This document shows positions 21,333-35,034 of a stretch of DNA of 64,000 nt, in pieces. The position numbers were made by a program, and so were the translations under genes. The stretch lies in assembly GCA_032158295.1 (NCBI GenBank), contig CM063253.1:4061001-4125000 (forward strand), in the 5' to 3' direction. Under the pieces are notes generated by a model. The model had not been told where the DNA came from and ran no database searches. It was given only the letters and a program-made list of their open reading frames with translations. Origin of the DNA: Pycnopodia helianthoides. Its lineage: Eukaryota > Echinodermata > Asteroidea > Forcipulatida > Asteriidae. The number at the start of each line of letters is the position of its first letter. The first letter of the stretch is position 1.

Positions 21333-21879
21333 CTGTGGGAGTGGAGTGATAACAGAAATTAGTTCATTCATAGAAAATCTAGGCTCAAGAAACAACTTCT
21401 TTTGAGGTTTCTTAAGTTACTTTGATTTGCATAATCAATTAAACACACCCAACCTGGTCTTAGTCCCTTGGACTGATCAAGCCCTATCCCAAATGATGGC
21501 TATGGCTATAATTGTTGCTAAGGGTGTTGCAATGGACATCCTATACTTTAACTAATGCATGATGATGCAGCAGTCAAGCCATTAACCGTAGCTGTAGCCG
21601 CCATTTCGGACACGGACTCATATTGGCAATTGATGCAATTGTTATGGCTTTTTGAACCATAGTTGTATTTGAACAAGTTATATCTAATTTCGGAAAGATA
21701 TCGTGTGATAAGAAAATTTACATCAAACAAAATATACTTTTGATTTCAACAAGTTTAACTTACTTTAAAAAGAAATCATGTGATATATATATTTATCTAC
21801 TTTTCACCAAATTTTTTCTTTCTTTTCAAATCTTCGGAGGTAACCTTTGGGAATTTTCAAGAGTGTCTAGAAAACTCAC
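21333..21879. other. ptc intron, nothing notable
   Basis: 547 bp, A+T-rich; no family recognised. Confidence 0.7.
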
Positions 21880-22231
21880 CTTCACTTGTAACTTCTGCAG
21901 GAACGGAGCGTAGTATCCCCGCGCAAATCCGGACAAGCCCCACCTCCAGCAACCGGCCTTCCTGTATATCTCCCTCAAGCTGGGCCTGTCTCTCTCAAAA
22001 GAGTTCTGCCTTATAAGAGTTCGTGTGGAGGCCGTGGAGGCGGCCGTCGAGGGCGGTGTTTCGACGACTGGCGTTATGCCAGCGGTGGTCGTCGCCGACG
22101 ACGACGACGACGGATGCAAGACCGTAACTGCTTGCACGTTGGATTGCAGTCGGACTTCTGTACATCGCGGGGGTACCTGTCTTGTATCCACAGGCCTGGG
22201 TTGGACCCGAATGACCCTATTTGCACTTGGA
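21880..22231 (-). CDS. ptc: ptc exon (vertebrate exon 14 equivalent): middle cytoplasmic loop
   Basis: This 352-bp exon has acceptor cccag and donor gtgagt, ending in phase 0. It completes a Ser codon and encodes NRVIRVQP, a low-complexity loop with a five-Ser run and Thr-rich stretches, then GLSGFARGYYAPFLQKLQVK before TM7. Ends match the vertebrate RVI.VEP and S.FA..YAPFL..(P/L).(A/V)K. No PPxY motif is present, unlike the vertebrate middle loop. Confidence 0.94.
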
Positions 22232-22909
22232 CTGGGAAAAAGGAATAGTTTAAGAAACGATTATAAAAAATGACCATTGATAGAACTTTATATATTCGGT
22301 TTGCGGTAACACCATGTGTATAAATATCTACTTTGCTGTGTAGATTTTGTTCTTTAGAGAACTTGTCTTGCTATTTATTCTACTACCGCGGAGTAGATTT
22401 TCGGAATTCGGGAGACTTCTCAGTTCTGAAAAGAACTGTCCTGCTTATTAACTACTACCTGGGCGGGAGGTAGGAAATCGGCCTGGACTACTACTTTAGC
22501 TTAGTGGATCAGGGGGACTTCTCGTAATTAACTGCACTGCCGCCGAGTGAGTTCTTTTTGGTCTCCTGACAGAACTTTATGACACAATTTTGTATTGGGG
22601 AACTGAAGATGAGCAATCGTAACAAGGTACCAGCAGATTAAAGTCAAATTTCTTTGTAAAGGGGCAAATTTTACTGTTTGAATTACTCCTAATCCTTTCG
22701 TAAGAGTTGTTCATGCACAAAAAAACCTACAGTGTGTTGTAACTTGTGAGTTGTGATTCCAAAAAATTGTTTTTGCCTCTCGAAATACCATCGAAACATA
22801 TGATCCGCCATTTTTGTGGTTAAGCAGCTCTATGAGATTGGATCTAGGTGGGACCGGCACGGTCCTCGGATTGACTTATCGTTGCTAAGTATCTTCAAAA
22901 TGGTCTCAC
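22232..22909. other. ptc intron with GTTTGCGGTAACACCATGT repeat
   Basis: A repeat starting at 22,298 (ggtttgcggtaacaccatgt) runs to about 22,560 and resembles the element at 34,381-34,681. A TIR fragment ('gttaagcagctctatgagat') is at about 22,818. Confidence 0.6.
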
Positions 22910-23034
22910 CTTTTACTTGTAATACAGCAGAACATGTCAACCCGTTTTGCTTCTCGCCTTTCTATATCTAGCGCCAAGACAGCCGGGAACACAAGGATTA
23001 TAGCCAGAAAGTTGAATACTATTACTATTGCAAA
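22910..23034 (-). CDS. ptc: ptc exon (vertebrate exon 13 equivalent): TM6
   Basis: This 125-bp exon has acceptor tttcag. It encodes FAIVIVFNFLAIILVFPAVL, then LDIERREAKRVDMFCCITSK. A GT also occurs 7 bp earlier (a|gtaaaa), but only the donor ag|gtgaga gives the phase that joins to the next exon, so the exon is ended there. It is 6 bp longer than I recall for the human exon. The sterol-sensing domain ends here. Confidence 0.93.
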
Positions 23035-23478
23035 CTGAAAATAAAGAGAGAGAGGGAGAGAGAAAAGAGGACGGGTAATTTAAAGAGGACTTGAACCCGG
23101 AACCACCAACTTCTGGTGTCAGAAATCAGACTGCTTTATCATCATGTGCCCGGAAGAAATACGAAATGAAAGCTTTACAGGTAAAAAGGGCAGAAACAAT
23201 TAATGAGGAAAAACTGTGTTTCAAAAGTGAGCGCGAAAGTTTGATTGTTTTTTTTGTTTTTTTTTCTGCCAATCTTAAATCATTATAGGAAGGTTAATTC
23301 TGCATGGGTGGCAACAAAAATGTAACACTGATGCTAAATATAAAAAAATGTAAAAACCTCAGAGGGATTTGAACCCTGAACCATTGAGTTCCTTGAAGTT
23401 AGAAGCACCGCACTGCCTACCCCCTAAAACAAAACAAAAACACCGTACAGGGATTTGAACCCTGGACCATTGACTTAC
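23035..23478. other. ptc intron with three tRNA-like head fragments
   Basis: B-box-like sequences in reverse (gacttgaacccgg at about 23,084; ggatttgaaccct at about 23,365 and 23,451). The last abuts the exon 12 donor. The 23,363-23,411 and 23,449-23,497 segments are about 86-88% identical, the second including 19 bp of exon. Confidence 0.65.
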
Positions 23479-23604
23479 TTGAAGTGAGAGGGACCGCAGA
23501 GCGGGAATAGGAATAACAGCTGCTAGAAGAAAGGCACAAATATTGATGGTGGAGGTCAGAAGGACGCTAACCCCAGCCCGGCGTAAAATCTCACCCGTCT
23601 TATA
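23479..23604 (-). CDS. ptc: ptc exon (vertebrate exon 12 equivalent): TM5
   Basis: This 126-bp, 42-codon exon has acceptor gacag and donor gtaagt, phase 0 at both ends. It encodes [20 protein letters not shown], then a hydrophobic TM5, then [15 protein letters not shown]. The TGE.L.R.G.SV.LTS pattern and IPIPALR.(F/L)SLQ are diagnostic. The final 19 bp and the donor resemble a second copy 86 bp further into the intron (see findings). Confidence 0.96.
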
Positions 23605-26600
23605 CTGTCAAAGAGAAAAGAAAGAAAGAACGATCATTACAGATGCGTCACCATGACAACTAAGTTAATTTGCCGGCTTCATCAATCTCAATTTGCTCTC
23701 AAAGGGCAGACAAAGCATATCTTTGCCGACTTTGGAACCATTGTTTTTACAACCAACGAAACAAATTTGCTGGCCACTTTTTGGTTTTGTACTTCTTTGC
23801 TGGAAACTAGGTAAATTTTAAATATTTTTGGATATAGTATTTAATTTTTGACAAACCTTAATACCTTTAAATCAGTGGTTGGACATGAATATGTTACTTG
23901 TGAAAAACAACAAATTATGACAAAATTGTGTGTTCTGATACGCTTAATAATGGAACAATATACAATTAAGTATGTTGATCAAGGAAAAAAAAACATATAG
24001 TTTTCCTTTGTTCTGTGAACCAAACAAATTTTCTTCAAAAACGATCTTCTTGTTACAGATTTGAGCGCTATATAAGAAGCCACTATGGTTTTTCATTATT
24101 AAAAGCAAATTTAAGCTAACAGCAAAATTACAATTCAAATTATTTTAACAGCAAAATTACAATTCAAATTATTTTGAATCAACCAAAGTCATTACTGCAT
24201 TACTAGAAATAAACACCTCAAACTATTTAATTCTACTTGCAAGTCTTGACAGAAACCACACAAGAAACCAAAAAACACCTCTGCGGGACAAATTAACTTC
24301 AACACAGACCGATTGATTTCACTCAGAGGGTTTCCAGCAATAACCAGGGATGTAAACAGAAGAAGAAAAAAACACCAAAATATCCTGTGCACATTATAAC
24401 ACCCTCAACCAAAAAACCACCACATATTCAAGAGCAGAAACTTGTAAACTATCAATTCGTCAGCACTACAGTTGCAAATGCCTGTGACACCAGGCAAAAG
24501 GACCACCAACAGTTCCAGCTCGCTAATATCATGGCCGAAAGTCCTCTCGGATTCCACAACATTACTTATCCTAACCACCGAAAAGGTTACCAGTGGTATC
24601 ACGGTGACCTAGTTACAGCTAAGCCACTCTCTCTTGGCTGCTGGTTGAGGTTTGAACTCCTTCCTTTCTTTCTTTTTTCCTTTCAGTTTCTTCTTCTTCC
24701 TTTAAAGGTATCATTACAGGGATCGGTAGAGCTGACAAATTAGTCACAGACAGCGTTCATGTTTTGTGTGATCAACCATATACATGAAATAACAAGCCTG
24801 TGTAGATTTTGGGCTTAAAAAAACCATGCACAATTTCATTGTCCATAATTTTGGCTGTTTATAACTAAACTCAGCTGTTGCGTATTTTTAGGCTTTCAGA
24901 TATAGTTTTCTCAAATATGACTTTCTATGGTATAAGACGAAAATATTTTACATAACTTTATAATCAGTCAGCTTTGAGACTAAAATTAAACGGTGATGTT
25001 ATATATCCTAACCAATCCTGTATAATACCTTTAAATAAGGGGGTGTTTCTTGTGGCTAGAGCTGGAGGATTTGACACAGTATCATGTCCCCAGGCACTGT
25101 GGAAGACATGCCATAAATGGACCAGAAGGTTTGGTAGAAACTGCAGGCATAAAAAGTGGGATATTTATGGGTGGCTGAATCCAAACCCCACTCTCCTGTT
25201 ACTACAAACCTTTCTTGTAACACTACCATGAAAGAAAGAAACGGAACTCCCACACGGCGTGTACAATCAGGGCCCAATTTCATACAGCTGCTTAAGCAGA
25301 AAATATTGCTTAACAATTGTCTGCTAAGCAGAAAGGAGCATGATACCAGTCACAAATAGCATGGTTTCCCCCCTCATTTGATAGCAATCTGATCCTTCTT
25401 CTATGGTGTAAATGAAATAAGTGTTGGACATGACTTAGCGCAAGTCCTTCAGAAAAGGAACAAAACCCAAATATGAAACCTACCTCTTCTATCACACTTG
25501 GTACCCCCCAAAAGTTAATTACAATTTGGTGTTTTTGTTTGCATTTTAAATAGCCTTTAAATAAATGTTGAGCAAAGGCGAGAAGCACTGCAGCTGTTGA
25601 TAATGTGTAACATGTTGAGAACTGATTCTCTTCCAAGTTCTAAGGAATGTGGTTTTAGAGAATTGGATTCAAAATGGTGTCAATCTGAGAAAATGTTTTG
25701 TGCATGAAATTGTTTCTCGGATTGTGTATTACAAATACGGATTATTCTTCCTGCGTGGACATAACCGCTCCAGATTTTCGACGATATCTCAAAAACGCTA
25801 CCATCTTTTGAAATGAAATTTTCACAGGTTAGTTTTAATGTATGCAGGTCCCTATATCTGCATTTGTATGGGATTAAAACAATTTGACAGTTTCAAAGAA
25901 ACCAAAGGTATACTTTGCCTTTTGTCAGGTCTATGAAATTAGGCTCCCCTGATTTTGATGAATCTCTTGAAGAGGAATGCCCAACAAACAAGGCCTTGAG
26001 AGCCCAGACCAGTAGTTCCCTTGGAACGAAACAGATTACCATAGAGGCTAGAGATCTGGCCCAGGCAGTCTGTCACCCAGACCTCCCCTACTCCTCTTGA
26101 AGACTGACAAGAAGGAGAGGGGAGTTAGAGAAGAAAAAAAGGTAAAACAACACACACCAGCTGTCATCCTGGTAGGTATGCAATAATAAACAACCCACCA
26201 AGCTGGCTAGAGTAGAAGGAAACAAAAAAACTTTGCATGTCCATATGGCATTTGGGAAGGGGGGGGGGCTTGTACTATACACCAGAAGCCTGGCTGGATG
26301 AAGAGGCAAATATTTAGAAGAAATCTCCTCTCCTTGTGTAAATAAGATAGTCTGTGAATGCAGAATGCAGTCAGCCTGCGCCTACTACCACAGTGCTGCT
26401 GCCACAGCAGTAGAGCATTGAGGTAGAAATAGAGCTTGCCCTATGCACCATCTACCTCCATGATCTATGGGTGCACCATACTAAAATAGACAGAAAATCA
26501 CAGGACCATCTTCATGAATAAAAAATGTGTCAAACCCACAACTTATTCTGTAAATCAAAGATTTGAAGGTCATGATTTTAAAGGATTGTTAGCAAGTGGT

Positions 26601-29600
26601 CCAATATTGTGCCCCTGGGGTTGTTGACTTTCATCTGGAGCATTTTTGGGTACACTTGCCCTCTAAAAACGGCCCGATTTTGCTCAAAAGTGTGGGGTAA
26701 TTTTCCCCAAATGCCGGGAGTGTGGCCAGTTTTTCGTTCAGGGAGGGTTTTGGATTTTGGATGAGTCTAGCTCAAAGTTGGTTGGCTAACCTACTAAAAG
26801 TTGAAAAGAAAAATGAAATTTAGCCTAGTTGTCAGAAAATATATTTGATTTGTTTTCAAGAGACCGAGAGACTTTAATGTTGGTTGTTGTTTTGGGGTTT
26901 TTTTTTAAGTTAAATGGGCAAAAAAGTCAGGTTATCATTTTAAAAATGGGGTATTTTTAACAAGAAATAGTCAAACTTTGTTAGCAGTTACCAGCCTCCA
27001 GTGAGTATGGTGACTGTGTATTTACAAAACAAACATCTATCAAAGGGGCCCACAGGCCGACTTAAAAAAAAAATCATTTTAAAAAAGAGAGAGAGAGAGA
27101 GAGAAGAATAAGACTTCTCCTGTTTTTTCCATTATCACAGCGGTTCCAAATAGCTGAGGCCCAAGCATCTACAACAGGAACTGGCTCCGATAACCACATT
27201 CAAGTCCATTCGGCCACGGCATCTGCCAGAATTAGCACTCCCCGCGTTTTTTTTTTTCTGCGGTCTATCGTTTCATGCCGAAAAATGCAGACACCATACA
27301 AGAGACGTCTATCCCACAGTATGAGTCCCCTACACCAGCACAACACCAAAGGTCTCCGCAAATGAGGCGAGGTTAACCTAATTTAGACCCCATTTGTTCC
27401 CCTCCGTGTTACCAGAATCACAGCTGAACCGCATGTGACGGACAACAGGGTTTTTCTTTTTTTTCCGGAGCACAAATCCTCAATGTAGTAGAGATCATAG
27501 ACCTTTTTTTTCCAAAACTAGAACTCACACCTTTTTTTTTTTTTAGGTGGTGGGGGGGGGGGGTGGGGGGGCAAGTTTTAGGCGTTCTCTTAAGGTTTTC
27601 TTTGTAACTGGCATGCTGTTAAGCCATTGGAAAATTGGAAAAAAGAAGGAACAAGGGCTGGCTATTTGATCACAATTTTTTTTTGAGGGGGGAAGCAAAA
27701 CAAAATCGGAAATCAACATAAAATGGAAAAATGTCATACCTGTGGTAGGGTTATTATTTAAAATGCACACAAAATTGATTTGGAAAAATGCTTTTTTCAA
27801 TGTTCCCAAATGTGCGCTTTGTGATTGTGGAGGAAGCTAATAGGGACTGCTATTTTCTCCACCTGATCAAAAGATCTGGTTGTTTATCACTCAATTTTTT
27901 AAAACTGTTATGCCCACAACTGGCTTCAATCTGCCCAACTTGTGAATCGCACACTCAGAGCTACCAACATTTGCATCTTGCAATTGGGGAGATTTTGTAC
28001 ATCAATCAGGGAGATTATGTAGAATCACATTTTAACATAATGGGGAAAAACTGTCCATAATTGGGGAGATTTTCAATTGTGCTTGCCAGAACATAGAAAG
28101 GTTGGTTTATTTTCAGGGAACTTTCTGCGAAAAAAGTTGCCAGCTAACTCTGTAAACCTCACAAAGTAATCAATCCAACAGAAAAACATGCACCAAGGAC
28201 ATCTTGAACACAGACTAGAATAGAAGCCAATGTCTTGGGGAAAACACTTCCAAGGATGTTAATGTGCCACACTCCCTGCATAAATAAATGGCAACTGTGG
28301 AGTAGACGGTCCCCTGCCCATTAAGGGTAAGTACTAGCATAGGTACTAGGAACCACCCTGAACAGCCTGTGGTGCCATTAGCATGTAACTTGAGCCACCA
28401 CTTAGCTAGATATCCCCCATCTGCTGGAGGTTCAGATGGTTACATAATAGGGATTGCACCCCCCCCCCATCCCCTCCCCCACATACACACACTTCTCAAC
28501 AGAAAGCTGCAGACCACTAAAGGGTCCTTTGTTGCTTCCATGGTATAATCAGATTCAGAGGGTAACCCTGTGGTCTGCCATCAGTGACTGAAAGAAAAAC
28601 AGAATGCCATTTGGTGTCAACTGGGAACATCCTTCCCTTCCTTCCTTATAAAAGGCTTTCAGACCACAACTGGCATCAATTCCACAACTCCTCTTCAATA
28701 TAGTCAGCCTCCACAAATCAGATGAATACTTCAAAAAATACTCTAGTTGATCTTAAGACAAACTGCAGACTCTTGAGACTAAATTAACAAATATGCTAGT
28801 TTGTAATAAATTTAAAACCACATAGGGGAAATGGTCAAGCCACTAAACTTTGTACGGTGTTTTCCCGGTTTTTCAGTGTGTTTTTTTATGGCACAAGACA
28901 AGAATGGAAATCTGGTGATAACCTGACCAGCTGCATGCCAGACCTTGACAGAGAGTTTCCAAAAAGAGACTTTATGTTCACATTTTCATGACAACTTCAA
29001 GAAGGGAACATCTTACATTTATGTTAACTTTTGATCATCTTCTTTCCTCACAAACTTTTCAAAGCAGCACAGGCAACATGGCTACTCGGTCTCGAAAAAA
29101 TATCTTACACCTTAAAACATTAAATACTTCAAGATGTGAGCAGATAATATCTTAGGCTTGACTGTAACTTCAGCTCTGGGCTTTTTCCAAGAAGATGACC
29201 TACAAGCAGGAGTTGAAACTTTGGATGGTGGGAATACAAACGCGATAACACCATGGAAATAATCTTTCCCTGAATCGTGTTTGTTCTGAAAGAGTTGTAA
29301 CGCCACCGGTTTTCTTTGCAGATCAACCCACCCACAACTCAAAGTCGAAGAGAGATTGTTTCATGGTGTTTAGATAATTATTTCCTCTAATCTTAAATTG
29401 ATTTTGGGTGAAGATCTTCTGATTTAGTGTTCATGATGAAGAAGAACGAGTAACAGCAACCAATCTCAGAGCACCTCAAATTTGTTTTAGTGGGTTTTTT
29501 TCGGGGGGGGGGGTGGAAAATGTGACACCAATACATAAATTACATCAGACCATCCTTAATCCGACAATCCTTTCAGATAAGCCACAGAGGGTTAAGCTAT

Positions 29601-32600
29601 CTTCAAGCTGGAAACGCCACAATCCCAGGGATTTACCTCCCAAGATAATCCCCCGAACCAACCGGCGAATTAAGACACACACACACACACACACACAAAA
29701 CCACCAACTGCAGTGGTACATAGTACAAACTAGACCGTCGAACACCTTCGGAGAGATGTGCTAACCTTGCTCCAAGCACGCTCCAAGTACAAGTGTAAAA
29801 ACTCTAAATTAAATCGGACAAGATGTTAAAGAGTCCCGCCAGTTTTTAAGGGAGGAGAGGGGGGGGGGGATATCCAGATTCCCTGGTATTGATTCAGCTG
29901 TCGCTGTGGGAACAATCGTAGTCTCTGTCCATCCCGAGTCTCCATATCCTAAGATTCCAGGTTCTGCTGGAAAAACTGGTGGGTGAGGACGCCGGCGCCT
30001 TTCTTCTTCAAAGAGTCAAAAGGTTATTTCAATATTGTTGGTGCCGTTTCTTGTGCCAACTTCGGCTAAATCTCTTTCACTGGGTTGGGTCGTAGTATTT
30101 TTCCTTTTTTTTTAACCGGGGCACCCACTAACCTTATAAATGGATTACATTTAGTCCTGACAAATTTCCAACCTGGAAGTGACTCAAATCACAATGATAA
30201 CCTACTTTTTTTTGTGGCAATCCACAATTTTTAAATTACAAAAAATTGTCTACATTTTTCTTAATGCTGCAATGTACCACAGACAAAAAAAAAACAGTTC
30301 TTTCAAAAATACTGTCATTCGCAAGTAAGTTGTCCAGATTTTGTGTACAAATTTTAAATGCAAAATAAAACTTGTTCCTGGTAATACTTTCTCCCAAAAT
30401 TCGACTTCCTTCGCTGAAATTTCCAGAGCTGGTTGTATGATGTGTTAACCGTAAACTAGAGGATTGGACTGAATCTCCTATTAAAAAACAGTCCTAGACT
30501 TGTTTCAAGGAAATATCTCTTAAATTTTTTTTCTCCGTAAGTTTTTTATTGTCTTAAAATGTGTTGGACTCTCAGGAGTATAGTACTTGAATATCACAAT
30601 ATTTCTTTGATAAATATTCCCCAATATTTCCTTTCAAAATAGAGTGTTTCCTAGGTCACACAATCTCGCCCGTAATTTTCGCCAAACTTATCCCGATAAC
30701 TCCAGTTTCTGTGTCAGCCCTACTTTCTTGTCCTCCCACATGCACTCTTGGTTTATATCCCCAGGCCATCATGCTCCATTCTAGCCCAGCCAGAAAACAA
30801 GATCTAAAAGATCAACATGCCAGCAATCTCACAAAGCAAGGTCTCCTCTCCCCCCCCCCCCCCCACTGCAACAACTGAGCCTTGGCTAGCCTCCCCTCAA
30901 GACGGTTTGCCGCTTGCCACCGCAGGAACCCCTCTGTCCCAGGCTGGTAAACTTAGAATAGCACAGGCAATAAAATGCATGTCATCAATGGAGACCTGAT
31001 CTTGGAGACCACACACCAGTGATATGTTTGGCACCTCTATGGTGGCACTGAGCCAATGTGCCATGTAGGTAAAAAAAATAACATTAAAGGAGCAGTTGTA
31101 CTCGCTCATCAATGTTTTTTTCTAAACCAAAGATACTTAAAAGAGTAAATTTCAGTTTTGTGATGCACTCATTTGCCAGTCAATAAAGGATGGAGGATTT
31201 TTTCTATATATCTCTAACCTCACGTTAAAATGGTGTAGAATGCCACTGTGTCTGACACCTCACCAGAGCAAGTGTTGTCTACATCAAAAACAATGACGTC
31301 ACATTTCAAATTAAATGGAACTGTACATTTTTGTACAGAATGTTTTTTTTTGCAGTTCATTTCTAAATTTTGATGATATTCAATCAAACCGGCTTTGTAC
31401 TTTTTTGACTGACGCAAAAAATTCCTCTTTGGAATGTTAGTGTTACAGACCCAATTCTTGTTGATGTCCAATGACGACATGTTTCAAATTTTACTCTAAA
31501 AGAGTATCAAACAAAATTGCAACCATTTAGACGCGCGGTTTGAGACTTGTAACTTTTTTTCCCCCACTTTCATAGGGACACTATCTTCTAGAAAATGAGT
31601 GAATCACTGAATTTTACCTTGGAATGCCTCTTTAAAATATATACATTACGCCCCCTATACATTCTATTGACAATGAACATTTTAATAGCAAGACATCATA
31701 CATTTTGAAAAACTGCAAAAAAGAACATTTTCAAGTCGATTGATGCCTCCATGAGGTTATGTCAACATAGACTGCACAATATCCACCAGTGAACACACAT
31801 TTAATTCCAATCAGGAACACCAATTTGTGTGCATGAACAAAGTACTACTAGAGTCTGAACACTATAACTTTTGATGTCAACAAAATACCACAGAAGAAAT
31901 TTGCTGGACACAGAAAACTTTGACAGTGTTTTTCAGTGTCCTCGGACTTGACAAAAAAAGAAGAAAGTAAACAGCTCAAAATTTCTTCAAGACACAAACC
32001 AATGTTGGACCCATACACACTGCAGATGCTTCACGCAATGGTTTTTTTGAAACTATTCTGACAACAACAACATCAGCATGCACAATATTTATCACGAAAC
32101 TGGTGCTGTGTTAAGTTTGTCCACGCATCCCAACCTGACAAACCATAGTGGCTATGTTTAAGATGTCATACTCCACTTGAACTTCATACTGGCTGATGTC
32201 TGAACTATACTGTGCTATAGGTAGAGTCAACCCCCAACCCATGGAGAACAGTAAACCCCCCCCACCCCCTGGCCCCGCCCCTCATCTCAAAACTCCTCCT
32301 CTCTTATCAATGTCCTTATCTCAGATACCTTCAAGTCAGAGCCTAACTGACAGGTAGACCAACAGGTCATAAATTTTCCTCTACACCTAGGCATAAGTTA
32401 GGGCACTTCTCTACCATGTGCTTGGTTGTGCTTCGCCATCATGAATCAATGACATGGCCCTTCCAGTTGACATTTTGGAGACATTTTGACAATGGTCTGA
32501 CATTTTGACCCTAGCAGTGTCTCTCTCTTAGCTTTAGAGAAAGACACTGCAAGGGTCAAAACGTCAGCCCATTTTTAAATCTTTTTTTTTGCATTTACAC

Positions 32601-32862
32601 AAAAGTGGTAAGCAGTTTGCAATAGCCAGTTCCATTTTCTCAGTTAACATTTTTGATACAATTGGAAATCAGACATTCAATTGCAACACCCAACTTTTCA
32701 TTGTTCCTCGCGATTGCCTCCCCCCCCCCCCCCTGGAAAAATAGTTGAGTCTGGTGCCATCACTGAAGACGAATTGCCATCTAGCATCCAAATGTGCTTA
32801 CTACAACTTGTGGATTTTATGAATTATGCAAGTAACACAATGAATATTCATGAGAGACTTAC
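23605..32862. other. Largest ptc intron found complete (9.3 kb), repeats only
   Basis: Contains a 2x29-bp tandem repeat (24,118-24,175), a TIR fragment (25,269-25,350), the right end of another TIR element (about 25,780-25,925), a GA tract (about 27,090-27,105), G12 plus G7 tracts (27,552-27,571), C10 (about 28,449), G11 (29,503-29,513), a CA tract (29,675-29,697), C15 (30,850-30,864) and C14 (32,720-32,733). No coding sequence seen on either strand. Confidence 0.7.
24118..24175. repeat. Perfect 2 x 29-bp tandem repeat
   Basis: The unit aacagcaaaattacaattca, then aattatttt, occurs twice in direct succession without a mismatch. Confidence 0.9.
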
Positions 32863-32955
32863 CACAAGTGGAATTTCATTGGGTATTGAGGTAGAAGAGT
32901 GTGCCAGAAGAAACATGTCATCGACGCCCACCCCCAGCGCAAGAAATGGGAGCAC
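32863..32955 (-). CDS. ptc: ptc exon (vertebrate exon 11 equivalent): TM4 with GVGVDD motif
   Basis: This 93-bp, 31-codon exon has acceptor gacag and donor gtaagt. It encodes VLPFLALGVGVDDMFLLAHS and a short loop. GVGVDD contains the two acidic TM4 residues typical of the RND superfamily and needed for cation-coupled function in Patched. The intracellular loop after TM4 is slightly shorter than in vertebrates. Confidence 0.96.
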
Positions 32956-34380
32956 CTGTCGGGGAAATGAAAAACGGTTAATAAGATGAGACTTTTTTTC
33001 ATTTGAGGGACAATTTTCTTGGAAGCTTCAAAATTAACTCTTTTTGGAAAAAAAAACCCAAAGAATAAAACAACTAGTTTTGATCTTGGGAGTCCAAAAC
33101 CCGATGTTTCAAAACAGTGAAACCATACAATGTTTTTTTTTATAAATATATTCTCGTAAATCTGATGTCTGATTGTGCTTACATTTTCACAGGTTTATTT
33201 GTTTTATGTACATGTATAAGTTGGGTCACATCAAGTGTGGATACCAGTCTTTGACAGTTACCAACTTCCTCCACGTTTAACGAGTAAAAGAGTAAAACAG
33301 TGGAAGGTCTACCATTCAAAGCTGGACCTTTGTCTAAGTAATTTTTTTCCATGGGTATTGATTAATGGTGATGAGGTACACATGGAACACCCTCAAAGAG
33401 TGGCATATTAAGGGTCTACCCATGGGAACGGAAGGGCGAATGCCAAGACACCACCAAGGTAATCACCCCCAGATAGGAAGTCCTGCAAGCGATTTTGTTT
33501 TTTATGCAAGGCTACAACATGGTGGTGGAGCAGATTCATTTAGTGTTAATGAGGTATGATAGCAGGCAGGTCAGTGCTGAATTCTTTGTGTGTTCCAACT
33601 GTAGCCCGTTTGTATTTCCTGCAGCCATCCAAATACCAAAATGTGACCATGTACAACAAATTTATGGTGATTGCTTTTTTTTCTGTGTGGACACTTACAG
33701 TAATCCCACTGGTCCTTGAGCTACAAAATGGTTGCAGTCAAAACATGGAGGCAGCAGGAGTGAGCACAAAAGCAGTGACAAAAGACAGGTCTGATATCAA
33801 AGTGGCTTTCTGACAAGCAGCTGTCAACAGCGATGATTGTCTTATTTAATTAGGACCTTCACAACAAATGTCACTGTGTAGCGGATCGTGACAAAATTCA
33901 AGTTCTTTTGACACCAGAGGAATTTCAAACGATTGTGCGCTTCCCTGCGAGTGACCACTAATTCCTACATCCACACAGACAAAAAAAGTTTGCATAAATC
34001 ATGTGATATTCACATCAACCTTTCTTCGAAAACTTAAATATTTTTCGATTTTTGTTATCAACATTTGTTTTCTTTGAAATACCATTTAAAAGGCAGGATA
34101 TACTTTCGGTAATTGTCAAAGACTAGTATCCTCTTACTTGGTGTATCCCAACTTATAGAGGTGTATGCATAAAAATAACAAACCTGTGAAAATATGGGTT
34201 CAATTGATCATCGAAGTTGCAAGAAAATAACGAATTTAAAAATTTTGTTTTTTTTAAAGCTCAAGAAGGACTCCAAACACTCTCAAACCCAAGAACCTCA
34301 TTATTCTACGATTCCCTACGGTGTAAGATTTTGTCCAAATTTTGAGATGCTGCATGGTGGCAGAATGCTATGTTTTTTGT

Positions 34381-34681
34381 GGTTTGTGGTAACACCATAT
34401 GTTTTGTTTACTTTCACCGAGTAGAATTTCAGTTCTCACAGGAACTAGTCCCGTTTGGTTCTGAAAGAACCTGTCCAGAAGATTCTTATCAACCTGCCAA
34501 CAGAGTGGCTTAGCGAATCGGCAGGACTTCTCAGATTATTTTATCTTCAATATCCCCCAAGTGAGATAAGTTTAGTCTCAACATTTGGACAAGCCTGCTC
34601 TATTCACTGTCCGGATGCCATTATCAGAACTACACTGCTACTCGGCAGACGGCAGATCAAATGCACCATTCACCGCAAACC
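34381..34681. mobile_element. 301-bp TIR element (GGTTTGYGGTRA family)
   Basis: The left end ggtttgtggtaacaccat and the right end caccattcaccgcaaacc are inverted. Related sequence is at 22,298-22,560, and partial ends occur near 35,760. Confidence 0.65.
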
Positions 34682-35034
34682 GATAAACCACAGCCTATAG
34701 ATTTAGTCTCAAAAAGCTCTGTTCAAAATTTAACATTCCCTCCTTGTTCCCCTTTTAACAAACAGCAACACCGCAACTCCCACGGATGACATAAAACGTT
34801 TCCTTGATCTCCTTTTACTTCGGCCTTACTCAAAACACCCAGGTAGCCTAGCCCCTTTAGCAACCCCCATGACCCCCAGTAGTTCCCTGTGGGGGTGTAC
34901 CTTTAGTGGGTGGATGGGACCCGTACAGGAGTGCGCTGACTAAAAACTAGGCCAGTACATCATGGGGTGACCCGAGTCACCCGGACCCATTAGGCCTACT
35001 GAGTGACATAACTTCACTGTGCTGATGTTCAACC

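Noticed and set aside
22917..22923. Alternative exon 13 donor a|gtaaaa
   Set aside because: It would leave the wrong phase for the next exon; ag|gtgaga fits and is stronger.
23080..23480. Possible tRNA genes
   Set aside because: B-box-like sequences are present in reverse, but the flanking sequence does not form a full cloverleaf; they fit SINE heads.
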